Part shown: positions 1-44,604 of the stretch, in pieces
How positions within the stretch are numbered: the stretch's first letter is position 1
How the letters are laid out: the number at the start of each line of letters is the position of its first letter
Assembly: GCA_013399855.1 (NCBI GenBank)
Contig: VXAY01002398.1
Coordinates: 43,226 to 107,225, forward strand
DNA from: Oxyruncus cristatus
Taxonomy: Eukaryota; Chordata; Aves; Passeriformes; Cotingidae
DNA: 64,000 nt
Direction: 5' to 3'
Position numbers and translations under genes: made by a program
Notes under the pieces: generated by a model
What the model was told of the DNA's origin: nothing
Databases searched by the model: none
Seen by the model: the letters and a program-made list of their open reading frames with translations, nothing else

Positions 1-1909
1 GAAGTCGTCTGTCCAAACAAGCACTGCCAAATCTTTCTTCCAGGCCAGCAGCACCAAACAATACAGGTAAATTTATGTCTGAAGTAAGTACTTTAGTGGG
101 AAGTAAAAATCTGGTCAGTTATTTCCTCCTTCTGCCATAATTACCCATATATTTAATGTAACCATTCCGTGTTGGAATAATAATAATAATAACAATAACA
201 ATAATTATAATATTCTGTCAGAATATTTCTATGTCTACACAAAACCAAATGTCTTTCCAAATGATAACATCAAGAAACATAATTATTGTAGTTATCGGAT
301 ATCAATATTTATTAAAACATCATAACCTTACTTTTATAAGGGTGACTTTCTAGTTTGATTCTTAGTGATTGGCCTAAACATTGGGTTTATCCACATTCCT
401 AGAATTTTTTGATCTGCTTCCATTAGTGTGATATGGGAGTCACACTCACACAAGCCACTACTCCGCTGCCCAAACTAGGGTTGGCATGACTGCAACCTTA
501 CTTGCCTAAGCTAATTTTAGTTTTGGTCAAAGTGTTTCACAATCAAGAAACATAAAACCTGGGAAAATTTGTTCACTTTTTTTGCTGTGAGTATAAGTGG
601 ATCAGACAAATCTCCTAACTAGAATTTCTACCACAGTGAATTTAGTTTAAAATTTTTGATTTGAGGAAAGTTTCAAGTTTACTTTTGTTTTAACTATAGA
701 TAATGTCACTTGAGCTGTCCCAGTGTCATAGGGAGGTTTATTTGATGTCTCCATGACCCTCTTGCTTGACTTCCCTGCAAAAAATCTCTCTAACTTGATG
801 ATGCAACATGTCCTTGAACCTTCATCATGTATCACAGAAAAAGCCATTCAGATCAGGAATCTATTCATAAGAGCATGTAAAAAAAGGGTCTTTTCTGAAT
901 TGCAGCTCTTAGGAGCTAAATCATTTTGCTTTGTTACAAATGAAAAACAATAAACTCTTAATTCTGAATTCTATAGTAAGCCCATTTTCTGTCAAAAGCT
1001 GTTTTCAGAGAAAACTACCAATGCTAGCAAGAGGCATTCTTCCTTTAGAAATACCTTCCTTATTTCTGAGCTTTTCTTTTCCCTAGAATTGATCTCTTTT
1101 ACAAAACTGTCTGCAACACTTTGAGCAGCAATACATCTACTCTTTATGTGATGATAAGTCATTACATCATTCCACTTTATAAGCAAGGGAGGTTGATTTA
1201 AGAACACAATAAGGAAATGCTTTAGGAATGCATCTAGAATAAACTGTTCTCAGGGAAAGGTTTCAGAACCATATGAAAATAAACTTTAATATCATTAGGT
1301 TGCTGAACTGGGCCTATAGATAAGCCTATGGGTTTAGCCCAAGAATTCAAATGTCTACATGAATTTCTGAGCTACTGAAGTGTCAAAATACATGAAGAGG
1401 GCTGGTTTTCATTATGTTAAAGAACTACTTATTAATTTAAAGCCAAGAACTTAATGAATATGATAAATAAGAATAGACAACAAAGCTGTTACTTAATACC
1501 TGAATGGATCTGTTTTACCACAACCAGCTGTGGCAAGAAACCAAAGAAAAATTCCACAAAGTACATTCTTAATCCTTCTCTTCCACTTAAATCTTAACAG
1601 CTGAGTAGCCAGACTGCTATAATAATGTTGAAGCTAGTACCATTGAGTAAATATGGCTCCGGTTATGTTTTCAGCATCAATGAGAAAATGTGTTTTTACC
1701 AAAGCAGTCACAACTATAAAGTACTGTAGTAGCAATATATTTGCTATATAAATATTGACAATTCACATAGAAAATTCACAATATTGACAATTCACAGCTC
1801 TTTTTAATAATTTGGTGTGGGGGTTTTTTTTGTTTGTTTTGTGCAAAATTTTTAAATACCCCCAAAAATTCAAGGGGAAGAGTTTGGGGGATGGGGTGCT
1901 ACACCTTAC
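1..1909. other. FREM1 intron (left part), no exon recognised
   Basis: AT-rich sequence. It holds an imperfect AAT/AAC tract at about 178-212 and a 17-bp direct repeat, AATATTGACAATTCACA, at 1751-1767 and 1780-1796. I searched both strands for the next FREM1 exon and did not find it. Confidence 0.6.
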
Positions 1910-33478
<31,569 letters not shown>

Positions 33479-33751
33479 ATTATAAGGGGATGCCAGCCTT
33501 TTCCACCAGTGAAAAAAATTTCTTAACAAAAGGAGTCTTCTTTCTCCACCAGCAGACTTTTGCCATATAATGAAGCACCAAAATATTAGTTGCAGGTAAA
33601 AATGTATGACATGTTTTCTATTAAGAGTCACTCCTTGACTGATATTTGGGAAGGACCCTTTCAAAATATCCTTGGAATTTTATAAAATTCATTGGTCAAG
33701 CCTGTCAAAATGATGAATGTGTTCTCAGAGTCCTTTTAAGTTTTGTTAATC
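33479..33751 (-). other. FREM1: Probable 5'UTR part of the first FREM1 coding exon
   Basis: Upstream of the ATG the minus strand runs to a strong acceptor: a long pyrimidine tract ending TTTTTTTCAG|GATTAAC, with AG at 33752-33753. This suggests the exon starts at 33751 with 273 nt of untranslated leader. A short upstream ORF of eight codons (starting ATGTCATAC, near 33612) lies in it. Inferred from sequence only. The alternative is that transcription starts inside this segment. Confidence 0.55.
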
Positions 33752-33886
33752 CTGAAAAAAATGAAAGAAAATTGCTATAAGGAATTGAGCAACTATTGAG
33801 ATTAAAAAAACCCTACAAACACACACAAACCCCTTCAACCATTTCTTACAACTGTAGTTTATTTAAAGCAGCAGCTTAATTTCACC

Positions 33887-34342
33887 TGTATTAGGTCTGG
33901 CTGAGATGGAGATCACCTGGGCAGTGCTGGCACAGCATCAGCACTGTAACATCCCTCGCCCCAGTCGAGGGAAAGATCCTGGGAGGGGACACAACCAGGC
34001 CAGCTGACCAGCACTAACCAAAGGTTAGCCATATGATGTCAGCTTAGATATAAAAGCTAAGGAAAAGAGAAGGAATGGAAGGGCATTTGTTGTTTACAGC
34101 GTCTGCCTGCTGAGAAACTGCTCCACGTTCCAAAGCCCTGCTTCCGGGGAGGTGGCTGGATATATCTCGCTGATGGGAAGTAGAGAATAAACCTTATTTT
34201 CTTCTTTCCCTTTTGCTTTAGTAAACTGCCTTATCTCAACCTATGAGTTATTTTCCATCTTATTCTCTCTCCCCTATCTGGCTGGGAAGGGCAGTGATAG
34301 GGCAGCTTGGTATCTGGCATCCAGCCAAGTCAACCCACCACA
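33887..34342 (+). mobile_element. Avian endogenous retrovirus LTR, possibly with a scrap of internal leader to its right
   Basis: Starts TGTATTAGGTCTGGCTGAGA and ends CAACCCACCACA, the TG...CA frame of an LTR, about 456 bp. It has a TATA box (TATAAAA, 34049-34055) and a polyadenylation signal (AATAAA, 34186-34191) 130 bp later, and the phrases ACTGCCTTATCTCAACC and GATGGGAAGTAGAGAATAAA recalled from a common bird LTR family. Just right of it, GTCTTTTCAGTGCC resembles a decayed primer-binding-site region, and similar leader-like sequence may run to about 34470. No gag, pol or env frame was seen. It reads away from FREM1. Confidence 0.75.
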
Positions 34343-34479
34343 GTCTTTTCAGTGCCATGACTTGGATCATGAAGATCTTGAGATAAGGATAGTAACTGGG
34401 AGAAGTAACAGTCAAAACAAGGACTGAGCATTGTTGGAGAATGAAATGATCATGGGGAATTTTTGTTGCAATTGTGGGG

Positions 34480-35640
34480 AAGGATCAAGGGGTGGATTTT
34501 GAGTGAATTGTCCATTTTCATTTGGTGTTGTGATAATATGTTGATATTTGTCCAGGGAATTTTTGTTATGTTAATGCCCTGACTTCTTATTTGCCACAAC
34601 CTTACCACCAACAGTGATCTTTCCGGAAAATGAATTAAACCCCAGATCCTTTTGTGTCTTTATTTTCTTTGCTGTTGTTTACAAGTTTGACTCCACTGTT
34701 TCCAGCAGAATGACCTTCTGAATAGCCTATAATTGAATGCACACATCCACCCAGTTTTAAATGTCACTGGAAACCAATCAGCAGTTCAGAAATTATTTAA
34801 AATTTTTAATTTCTTAAAGTAAGACAAAACAGATCACTACAGATTCAAGGCTGACTAACATACATTTAAATTATATATATATGTTGACTAAGTAGTTTGG
34901 GACACAAATCTTAACTCTGGTTTTCTAGCTATTTATCTTTCCATCTTGGTTTAAAATATTGCAGCCATATCAGTCTGAAGAAAATCTGAGAGAAAATGTA
35001 GAATTCTATCCAGAGGAAAAGGAATGAAATTCATGGTAGAAAATGTTTTAATGTGTTCCATCAACAAATCAAAATCTCAAATAATTTTTGAAGACGTTTA
35101 CTTACACAGACAGGTTTTACTAAAATCCAGTTATGGAAGTATACCCAAATACTTGCTAAATTTTGGTTTTTTTCTAGGGGAATGGGTATCCATAGCACTT
35201 CCTGAGACAGCACTCCACTTTCTGAAATTCACAATTTTGAAACACAGTCTGCAATTCTATGAAGAACAACTAGGAAAAAAGGGGAGAAAAACACATTACA
35301 CTTCAGACTCCAAGTGTGAAAGTATGGTTTGCAGCAAGTGCACCCTTTTAACCTGAGTATCTGACTGGCATTTATCATGTAGGGCACAGATTTCTGTATT
35401 TATCAAATATAATGCATTTACTTAAAGTACCAGCTGCAAAGAAGCGCGAGATGTTCCGAATGAACACCTTCTCTATTGCTGTGTCCTTTTTTTACTTACT
35501 GCACTGAACAGAGTGAAGAGAGGGCTGAGGAAAGTGAAATAACCACGCTGACATTTGCGTCACAAAGTTGCTCTGAGCCTGGCACAAGGACTGCAAAGGA
35601 TTTTGCCAGTTGGGGGTTGGTCTCTTCTCCCAGGTAACTA
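34480..35640. other. Nothing recognised (5' flank or first intron of FREM1)
   Basis: AT-rich, with a short AT run near 34873. No coding family recognised. Confidence 0.5.
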
Positions 35641-35647
35641 TCAGTAA

Positions 35648-35902
35648 TACAAGAGGGCACGGTCTTAAGCTGTGCCAGGGAGGTTTAGGTTGGATATTAG
35701 AAAGAAATTCTTTACAGAGAGGGTAATCAGGCACTGGAATGGGCTGCCCAGGGAGGTGGTGGATTCTCCATCCTTGGAAGTTTTTAAGATGAGACTGGAT
35801 GTGGCACTTAGTGCCATGGTCTAGTAACCACGGCAGTGTTGGATCAAGGGCTGGAGTTGATGATCTTAGAGGTCTTTTCCAACCCGGCTGATTGTATGAA
35901 AT
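35648..35902 (+). mobile_element. CR1 LINE 3' fragment
   Basis: GTTTAGGTTGGATATTAGAA, TGGGCTGCCCAGGGAGGTGG, GAGTTGATGATCTTAGAGGT and CTTTTCCAACC, about 255 bp with a worn terminal octamer. Confidence 0.9.
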
Positions 35903-37125
35903 CCTTTGACACCAGCCACTGATGAAGAATCGATGTATGAGTAAGTCTGAGCTACTTTCAGAGAAGACCCACTTTCATAAGCCACAGAGGGACTCAGATA
36001 AGAAGAAAATAATTAGGAATTTTAGATTCTGGCTAGGACCTGGCCAAGTGCTAAGAGGCAGTGAATGACTCTGAGCCGTAGACCTGGTGGTTTACAGCTG
36101 ATGACAATGCCAGTAACTCTGTGCTACATAATAGCAGGCTGGGGCATTGATTTATGGTGCAAAAAGCTTTTATTCAGAGGGCACAGGGCACCTCAGGAGG
36201 AAAGATAATAAAGCCTGGAGAGTTTTGACTTTCTCCACTCCTACCTGAATAGCTCCTGTAAAACCACGTTATGGTTAAGAGACAGCCTAATCACCATTTC
36301 ACAAACAGCACTGGTCAGGAAGGGTACTGTTCTCTTTACACACTACATATGTGCTTACAAGAAGGGAAGGCAGCTGCCTCTCTCCAACAGGCACTGTCTG
36401 AGTCATTCACACAGAGACATCTGCACGTCAACTCTGCTGCAGCCCAGGTTGCTCTGTTACTGATGCCTGCCCCATAAAACCCAGCACCACGGGCAATCAG
36501 GAATCTCAGACATAGGCAGTAGTTTCTTTGTTGCCTTTTCCTACCCTAAATCAAACAAAAAGTTTCAAAAGGCGTTTTGACCAATTTTGTGTTGGTTGTG
36601 TGAGACATTCTCTGAAACAAATCTGGTTATGTTGTCGCTCTCCTGCTTTCACTGGTGTTACTTCCAGGCAGAGCTCGGCTGTACATGTGTTTGTCCCGTA
36701 TGTTCCAGCCACTGGCTCCTACTTGTCTGCTGAGCTCTGTCTTCTTAGGTGGCCAAGTGAAGATCTTAGGAAGCATAACCTCACTTTCTCAATCACTTAT
36801 CTAACGTTAGCAAAATGAAATGGCCAGAGACCCTTCCAGCACAAAATGGCAGTGAAGAGGCAGAGAATATGACTCTGTAGAGTCAACGGAGGGACATACC
36901 AAACCGGGGACAATGTAGGCGATGGTTTCTGTGGACTTAAGATGTGGTTTTGTAAAAATTTCCTTCAAATGCCAGAAGAACTAGTTTTCCCTCAGGGCTT
37001 CTGGTGCACATGTGAGAAACGATGCAATGGTTCATTACAAACATTAGGATTCTCACCAAATACAAACGGTGAGTCTGATTTTGAGGAGAGCTAATTTGAT
37101 TTAAGTAAAAGACTAATCCAAATTA
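35903..37125. other. Nothing recognised
   Basis: About 1.2 kb without a recognisable gene, repeat family or RNA. Confidence 0.45.
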
Positions 37126-37212
37126 NNNNNNNNNNNNNNNNNNNNNNNNNNNNNNNNNNNNNNNNNNNNNNNNNNNNNNNAAAAAAGAAGAAGAAGAAGA
37201 AAGAAAGAAAAT
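37126..37212. other. Assembly gap (55 N) next to a GAA/GAAA repeat
   Basis: N run 37126-37180 followed by an (AAG)n/(AAAG)n purine tract, so the gap is probably within a longer GAA-type microsatellite. Confidence 0.9.
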
Positions 37213-39550
37213 AGAAACAGCACCACTAACTCTCAGCTATAGCACCTAAAACCTGACTAAAGAGTTTGGATGAGACTTTAAGGGTTTCTCCATGTGTGAC
37301 AAAATCTCTGGTTACCTGGGATGTTTCACTGAACATCTGGATCAAAAATTGCCCTCTTCTTTTTCAGAGTTGGAGGGGATAATGAGGAATGATTGCTGTA
37401 AGCTGGGAGTCGCACTGATTTGTTTTAATGAATATCAGAAAAAGTTTACAAGAAACAGAGCATAGAATTTTTTTTTTTTTTTTTAGGATGGGTTTAAAGA
37501 AAACAAGTAACAGCCTTCCAGGATTTCTAGGAAACAAGATAAATATTTTTACAGCAATTAAAATTCAGCCCAGGGCAACGAAAGGATCATGGGTATTAAA
37601 TCAGCTCATACAGTCACATAATGGTTTTAGACAACATTTGTCAAAACATCAAATGCAATCCAGCTACAGTTTAACTTCACAACCAGCTACTTGTGTAGCT
37701 GTAGATCTTTGAATACTTTTGCAGGACTTCACAATGGTAACAACTAGAGAAGGAAATAACACACTTCATCAGGGAATGTTTAGCACCTTCCCAAATGTAG
37801 TTTCGGAAGGTTCAGGAGCTACTGACTCCCAGGTTCAGGGGTTTTTACCCAACCGCACAAAAGGCACCTGAATCAACCCAAGGATCATGTTTTGTGATTT
37901 GTTAGAGCATGAAATGTTACATGGGCACCCTAGCTACAGTAACCATAGCCTACACAACCATTACTATGAGATAAACCAATCTGGGTCCACAAGTGAATGC
38001 CATAGAATCTCAAAAAGTGAGAGAAGCAAAGTTAAAGTATTGATGACAAATGATTTACTCAGTGCCTCTTTATGCTCAAACAGGTACAGACAAGTGGATT
38101 GCATTTTTAATGCATCATTATTTGAGAAGCATGTGCTATTTTGTTGCCATCTGTAAATTCACAGATTGATGGAGATAGTGATAGTTTCTTTTCCCCATGA
38201 ATAGGTCCAGTCCTGTTGGACTGTAATGTTATCACAGACATATATGATTAAGACCACTCGTACTGAAACTATTATTATCACAGACTAATACTATCAAGAC
38301 TACTTCAACGACTGCAGAAAAAAATGAATGTAAGAATGAACAGGTAGGACACATTTTAATTTAAAATAAAATCTATGCTGGAACATATGTTCAAAATCTA
38401 AATGTTCCCAGATCCAAACCGCCTCATTAGCTCGGTTAAAATGATCTGTAGGCAGTTCATGCAAAACTAACCCTAAGGAAGAATCATGAAGAAAATGCTG
38501 GCAGACACACAGCAATAACACCTGTCTAAGAAAAAAGAGCTGGGACAACTTCTACAGATGTGTGTGCTGTTCTACTGTGAAAACAACTGGTAGTTTACAG
38601 TGCCAGTGTCTCCCAGTGACACCCTGGACACAGCAATAGAGAGGCATTTTGTCTAAGGTAAAGTGCAGTGCCGAGTTAGCTGAGATGACAACTAGCAGAA
38701 CTCTCTAACTAGCAAAAACATAACTGGCAAAATCCCCTTTCGATAACCGTTTGTAGAAACTGTGGATAATTATCTACGGAATTTGTTGGAATGTCTCAGC
38801 ACGACAGAGTGTCAGCAACTAAACTCTAGAAGAGAGAGCTTGTTTTAGAGTTTGGTTCTAGATAAATACATAGAAACCAGCAGGAAATGTAAAAACTGTG
38901 CAAGGACAGGACAGGAACACACATAAGTATTCATCCACACAACCAGTGAACATCTGCCTCATTCAGATGAACCAAGTCAGTTGTCTGAATGTACATGAAA
39001 ATGTGAAAATACAGACAGATCCCTGCTGCAAAATAAGTGTATCATTTAAAACATGCATTTAAAAAACAAGTTATCCCAGCTAAATGAAATGTATCCTATA
39101 TAAAGACTTACTAATATCGAAAGTTTTCATTATATTTTTCCATGCTTTTTATCTTATTTCTTCTAGTGTGTCTTATTAGTAAGACAATTCTAAGCAAAGA
39201 ACTCTTGCTTAGTGCTGCCAAGCTTTTATAAAAGATAAAGCCACAAAGTTTTATCAGATTTGATGGAAAAAAGCCAACATAGTTGAGAAATCTATATCAA
39301 CTTGAACATTAGGATAAAGTAAGTTGCTTGGAATCCTTGACTTTCAAGTTAACTTTTACTAAACTACTGGCAAGAACCAGTGTCTGCTTTCCTCAAAGAT
39401 AGAACTGAGATTTCATCCACCCCGAGTACAAAAATTACTGTCTGACTGCTTGGCTGCAACATTCAGCAGCAAACTGAACTCTGCAAGCTGTTAAGCACTA
39501 TTAACAACCACAAACACAACAGCATTCGGTGTACAACAAACTTGAATCAG
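37213..39550. other. Nothing recognised
   Basis: About 2.3 kb of AT-rich sequence between the gap and the candidate 5'UTR exon. Short frames show no protein family features. Confidence 0.45.
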
Positions 39551-39558
39551 ATACTTAC

Positions 39559-39900
39559 AGGTAGCAGTGTTTCTGCAGGAGGCTGAACATGAGAGCACAC
39601 TAGAATAAGAGCAAAAATGTATGTCACTGACCCAGAAATCTCTGGTTTAAAAGGCTGGCAGAGAAAGAAATCCAGTGAGTGGGCGACAGAGAGAAAGCAG
39701 AGAGGGGGAGGGGAGAGATAGATGAAATTCCAGTCTTTCTGGTCAGCTTGGCTGTAGTTTTCTCCGTACTGAAAATCCGCAATAAACACTCCTTGCTTTT
39801 AAGATTGACTGCAGAGTCCCAAATCCCAAATACTTTCAGGCTCCCTAGGATCACAGCATTCAGAGATGCCTTGTAGTGTTTACACTCAGCAATGCTTCTC
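39559..39900 (-). other. Candidate noncoding upstream exon of FREM1 (5'UTR), approximate upstream end
   Basis: On the minus strand a near-perfect donor, ACCT|GTAAGTAT, lies at 39551-39558. The preceding 300 or so bases have the mixed, repeat-free composition of a 5' leader, including a pyrimidine-rich run (CTCCCCTCCCCCTCTCTG) around 39700. It could splice to the acceptor at 33752-33753, removing about 5.8 kb. No TATA box or CpG island was found, so the transcription start is not placed. RNA evidence is needed, and the donor alone could be fortuitous. Confidence 0.4.
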
Positions 39901-40027
39901 TGGCAGCCAGCCCCAGATCTTCCTTTCCCCTTCTGCTAGTTAAGTCTGTTCAGACTAAAAACTGAGCTGCTGTTATTAAGGTTTGCTCACTTATTTCTCC
40001 CCACTTCTGTGTTTATTTCCTTCAAAA

Positions 40028-40068
40028 CATACACATAGACACACACACCGAGGCACACACACACACCA
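40028..40068. repeat. Interrupted (CA)n simple repeat
   Basis: ACACAC tracts broken by TAG and CGAGG, about 150 bp upstream (in gene sense) of the candidate FREM1 leader exon. Confidence 0.85.
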
Positions 40069-43000
40069 CCGCTGGAGTATTCAAATTTTAATTTTTTTTT
40101 TCCCTAATCAGAACAGCAAGAAAGAGAAAGGGTAAAGAAAAAAAATCCTACCAATTATGTAATACCTCACAGAATTCAAGATCTCTCTCCAGCTGCCTCT
40201 CATAAGCTTCACATCAGATTTGCATATTTGACTGGCTGGTGGGATTCGAAGTAAAATTTGCTGCCACGCAGTGGGTCATTGGTGCACCCTGAGGGATAAA
40301 CCCCATGGTCCAAATTTTCAGAGCACAGAGGTTCTATTGCAAAGTCACAATACAGGGAGAGGCTATCCTCTGTACATCTCAGCACAGGAACCAAAAGAAT
40401 TTCTAAGCGTAGGGGACAAAAAATTTTCAGCCCAGACACACGACATTGTGACAGGGGCAAGAGGGACAGCATGGGAAAGAGCTACTGACTCCCAGGTTAC
40501 CTGTACAAACAGGGGCTAAATCCAGCACAACTGTAACACTTAGCATGTTGTCTCCCCTTGCCCCTCTTTGAACAAGCAAGCTGACTTGACCCATGCAAGG
40601 AAATAAAACCACACTATAAAAATGCAAAACTGAAGTCAATAGTAAGAAAGAAAAGAACCAGCAGATGTTCCTGTGGCATGACTTAAAGACAGATGAAGAA
40701 AACAGATGGCTGTTAAAAATTAAAACTAACTCAAAGCTATACCATGTGTAATAGGATACAATCTGGTCTATATTTGCTTATGAGAAAATACTAGGCAAAG
40801 TAGTATTTCCTTGAGGTACATCACCAGTATCAGAGTGGTATACTGGCCTGGATTTCATACTGCACATTTTATCAAGTTTCAGAAAAACTTGGAATGAGTA
40901 TTTATCTCCTCTGAGAGATGTGGGTTAACCTGTGAGTTTGTATTTTTGCTTGCTGGAATGTAACTTCTAATTCAGTGTGATGAATGACCTGTTTGTATTG
41001 TACAGTGATCTGCTCAGGATCATCAGCATAGCTGTCCTTACAGACTGATCCAAAAAGTGGCAGCTTATTTTAAAGTGTAAAGTCTGTGACCCATTAATCA
41101 ATAATATAATGGCAAACTAGTTTTATTACTCCAGCAATAAACTTGGCATCTTATTTCTTATTGTGCTCTTTATCTGCAATGAATTTGTGCAATCTATCAA
41201 CATCACATTATCTAAAGGGTAGACCAAAATTACCACATCTTTTCTTGAGAAATGCCAGAGCACTGAAGAGCACTGTAGACATGTCTTTTGTAGACATACT
41301 CATTCTTTTCATTTCAAAGTTTACCCACACAGGAAAGACAGTAGTTCAACTTCCCACGGATGAAAATTAAGCATGGTATATATTTTTTATTAATTATCAG
41401 TAAAATCATGCAGTCCAGACTGTTGATATGAAGATAGTAAGTTAAAAGTTTTCTGTAAGCTTTCTTTAACAAGACATAGTGGAAATCAACACCTTTCTTT
41501 ACAGGTTTTTATTTGGAAAAGAAAAAAAAAAAATGTACTTGAGGCACAAAGCAAGCAAGAACCCACGCACATAGCCCCATACCCATGGACACTCATACAC
41601 AGACCCATCTTTCCCTTTGATTTTGTCTTACATTGATAAGTGATGGCTTAAAATCATATTGTCTGCCATCTGCACATTCGGTCAACACTCCTGTAAGAGG
41701 GATGAGGTTCTCAAAGTAACAAAAGACTCGTGCTCATCCTAAACCTGGAGGCTGTAAACAGGAAGATCTGTTGAACTGCAGAGGAAAATAGACACTATTA
41801 TTTTCCAGTTATTCACTACATGTCATAAATTTTATTGTGTGAGCAACAGCACCTAGCTGCAGCAGTCCACTCTTCAGTCGCTAATGAAGGCTGAGAAGAA
41901 CAGAGTGAAAGATCGTGTTTAAAAGGGTAAGTGTTGAATGTATCTTCTTCTCCCTCTCCAGCCTATATATATACTCTCTGTGCATAAGAATTCACTGTAG
42001 AAAGGCCCTTGAGTGCACTAAGTTATGTTCTTCCTAAACACGAAGTCTGACAGTGAACACAAAAGTAAGGGTAGACGTGCTGACAGAGAACTGATCCTGC
42101 AAGCGGCTGTCATTCTGCTCAGCTTGCTTGGAGACTTGCCTAGTGGTTCACATGATCAAGATAATAAAAACACAATGATCATGCCATCAAAGAAGCCCAG
42201 CACACTTCCTATAGAAGAAACAAGAATAATCTGGGACTACTGATGCTTGTGGCTGGGTTTCTTTGCAGGGCTGTGCATCACCATCACAACTAGGAGGGTA
42301 ATGCCGCTGCTCCAGCCTGTCATTCTCATACACAATAATCACAAGGGTTTCCAAGCACAAAGTTAATAACAAAATTCACAACCAAACAATTTTCTGGTTA
42401 TTCTCCTTCTTTATCCAACAGCATTTTCTGGAGCATTTCCAAGGAAGCACTATAAAAGATATTCCTCTGGGTTCTTTCCTAGGAGACTGAGGATCTCTTG
42501 CTTATCAAATACAACCAACAAGAAACATACTCAATTTTTCACAGTACAATGCAATTAATGTATATAACACAAGAAAGGAGATGGTTCTTGATACTGGGAG
42601 TACACCCATTTCCTCTTCAGCTTCTGAGGCACTGAAAAGCTTCATCCAAGACTAAGATACCAGAAAGAGCTTCTCTTCTTGGTCAGATCCTCAGTGGTGA
42701 TGGTCTGAAAAAGTTGCTGCAAGTAGAGAACTGAGTAGAGAGAGGCCTGCACAGAAACATTACAATCTGCAGACTCCTTGTAACACATACTACATAACCT
42801 GATATTTTGGCACATAGTCCTCTGTGGTTTTGGTGACTTCAGTAAAGAACCAAAACCCTTACAAGCACGGACATAAAACAAAGCAGCCCCTGAGATTCAG
42901 TAGCACAACTGCATGAGGGAAGAGCAGTGATTCTGGCTGTATTCCACACAGCCATTCTTGTCCTTGGGAAAGAAAAAGACTGGAAATTACATTCTATCAT

Positions 43001-43768
43001 TGCCACTGAGTTTGGTGATACATAGGTTTAGCTCTTCTTGTAGTCAACAATAGGGATGTCAAGTGACACTCCGAATGTGGCAGAGGTTTCTATGCTAACA
43101 AAAATTATAAGGCATTGTTGACTTTCTCTCCTGATAAGTATCAGAAAACATCGTTTTCAAAGGACCATTGTCATAGAAATTCATCAGGATCTAAAGAATC
43201 TCTCAGAGGCCTAACCTTTAGGGAGAAATATTCAGCTCTGGTGACAAATAATTGATCCCTTAATTTATGAACCATGACATTGCAGAAAAAAGCTGTAACC
43301 TAAAGGGAGTTTTAACTTGCACACACCTCCACCAAAAGTGATAGAAAGGCAAGCTGTTAAACTTCAGGGAATGAGGGCCATCAGACAACAGCCACTTACT
43401 AAATCCAAGGAAGCCTGTATTTACTCTACTGCAAAGCCTCAAACCAGCAGGAAAATAACTGTTATTGACTTCAGATTGCATTTAGAGGTTTAGTTTAGGC
43501 CAGGTAGCAGCACGAATCTCTTCACAAACACTGCTGCCCCTCACCTTACTTCTAACAGGTAATGGACACAACAGAGACATGTCAAAATGCCCACCAAATT
43601 GAGCATAACGCATAAAGTTAAAAATTCTGGATATTGATGTAGACCCCCACATTGGAGCAATGGGCTCAATGGAAGGGGGTTTACTTTGAAAACATATGAG
43701 GCTCCAACAATATCCATCCTCCAGCTTCAGTTCTTTTAACACCTCAAGAGAGAGCACAAAGGAGAAGA
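40069..43768. other. Nothing recognised (intergenic upstream of FREM1)
   Basis: About 3.7 kb. No exon of the next gene expected from human synteny (TTC39B), no CpG island, no named repeat. Confidence 0.45.
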
Positions 43769-44604
43769 TGTTGCACACGTTTTCTCAGGGGGTACTTTTA
43801 CCGGTAAACTTTAAAAAGTAAGAGGTCTTGCCAAAAGTTTAAAGGGTAATATATATTGCCCAAAGATCAGGAGCAAAAAACCTCACCCGGCTAATTTAGT
43901 ATAGATGAGATAGAGAGCAGGTCTTTAATGAAGGCTTTCTGGCGCAACGAGTATGAAAAGGCCCCCGTGTCCAGGGGTTCCACAATTTATGGTCTGATCC
44001 AAGAACCACCCACCCCCAGATCTGCCCCCGTGGCACACCTCCCCAGGAAATTGAGTCGGAGATCCCAAGACCCCTTTCTTCCTTATCTTCCTCTTCTTCA
44101 CAGCACATACTGTTTTTGGAGCTTCTCCAAGGTTCCAGGCTTGAAGGTTGCTTTAACTATGATGGTACCTTGTTGTTCAGGCCTGGGGTGCAAATGTTCT
44201 TAAACAGAATGTGCCTTGAAAGAAGCCTAAACAAGCCTAAAGAATTTATAAGATTTGATATGAAATAGGGGAATAGGGTTTGGTAATTGTTAACTACTAT
44301 GCTAAAATGTGACAGACTATACAGCCACATTAAAATCTACAAAAATCTAAAAATCCTAAAAATTCAAAGGCATCACATGCAACCACAATAAATCACTCTA
44401 CAAAAGCATTGACTTAGCACATGCTAACACATACAGTTTAGCAAAATCCAGCACGTCCAGTATCAAGGTACCCAAAATACTAAGAAAGGGTATTAGAAGA
44501 AGAAATAAAGAGAACAGGAGAATTTTATAGTTACCACCAGGGTCCTGTGAAAGTCCAGCTCCCACGTGTCCAGGTGGCAGGGTCTGAACAAAGATGGAGA
44601 GCAC
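43769..44604 (-). mobile_element. Possible endogenous retrovirus remnant (LTR end plus hydrophobic reading frame)
   Basis: On the minus strand the low-coordinate end reads ...GTGTGCAACA, and about 155 bp upstream is ATTAAAGACCTGCTCTC, laid out like an LTR polyadenylation signal and U5. Upstream, 44398-44604 carries a frame with a long hydrophobic stretch (ILLFSLFLLLIPFLSILG), reminiscent of, but not shown to be, a membrane anchor before a 3' LTR. No target-site duplication was found and the high-coordinate limit is unclear. It could also be unrelated low-conservation sequence. Confidence 0.35.

Noticed and set aside
1..66. Possible + strand exon ending CAATACAG|GTAAAT at the left edge
   Set aside because: A donor-like site follows 66 open bases, but the peptide matches nothing I know and is antisense to FREM1; likely chance.
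33479..33664. In-frame upstream extension of the FREM1 start exon
   Set aside because: The frame is open but has no ATG; the codon at 33662-33664 is TTG, and the ATG at 33478 precedes a proper signal peptide.
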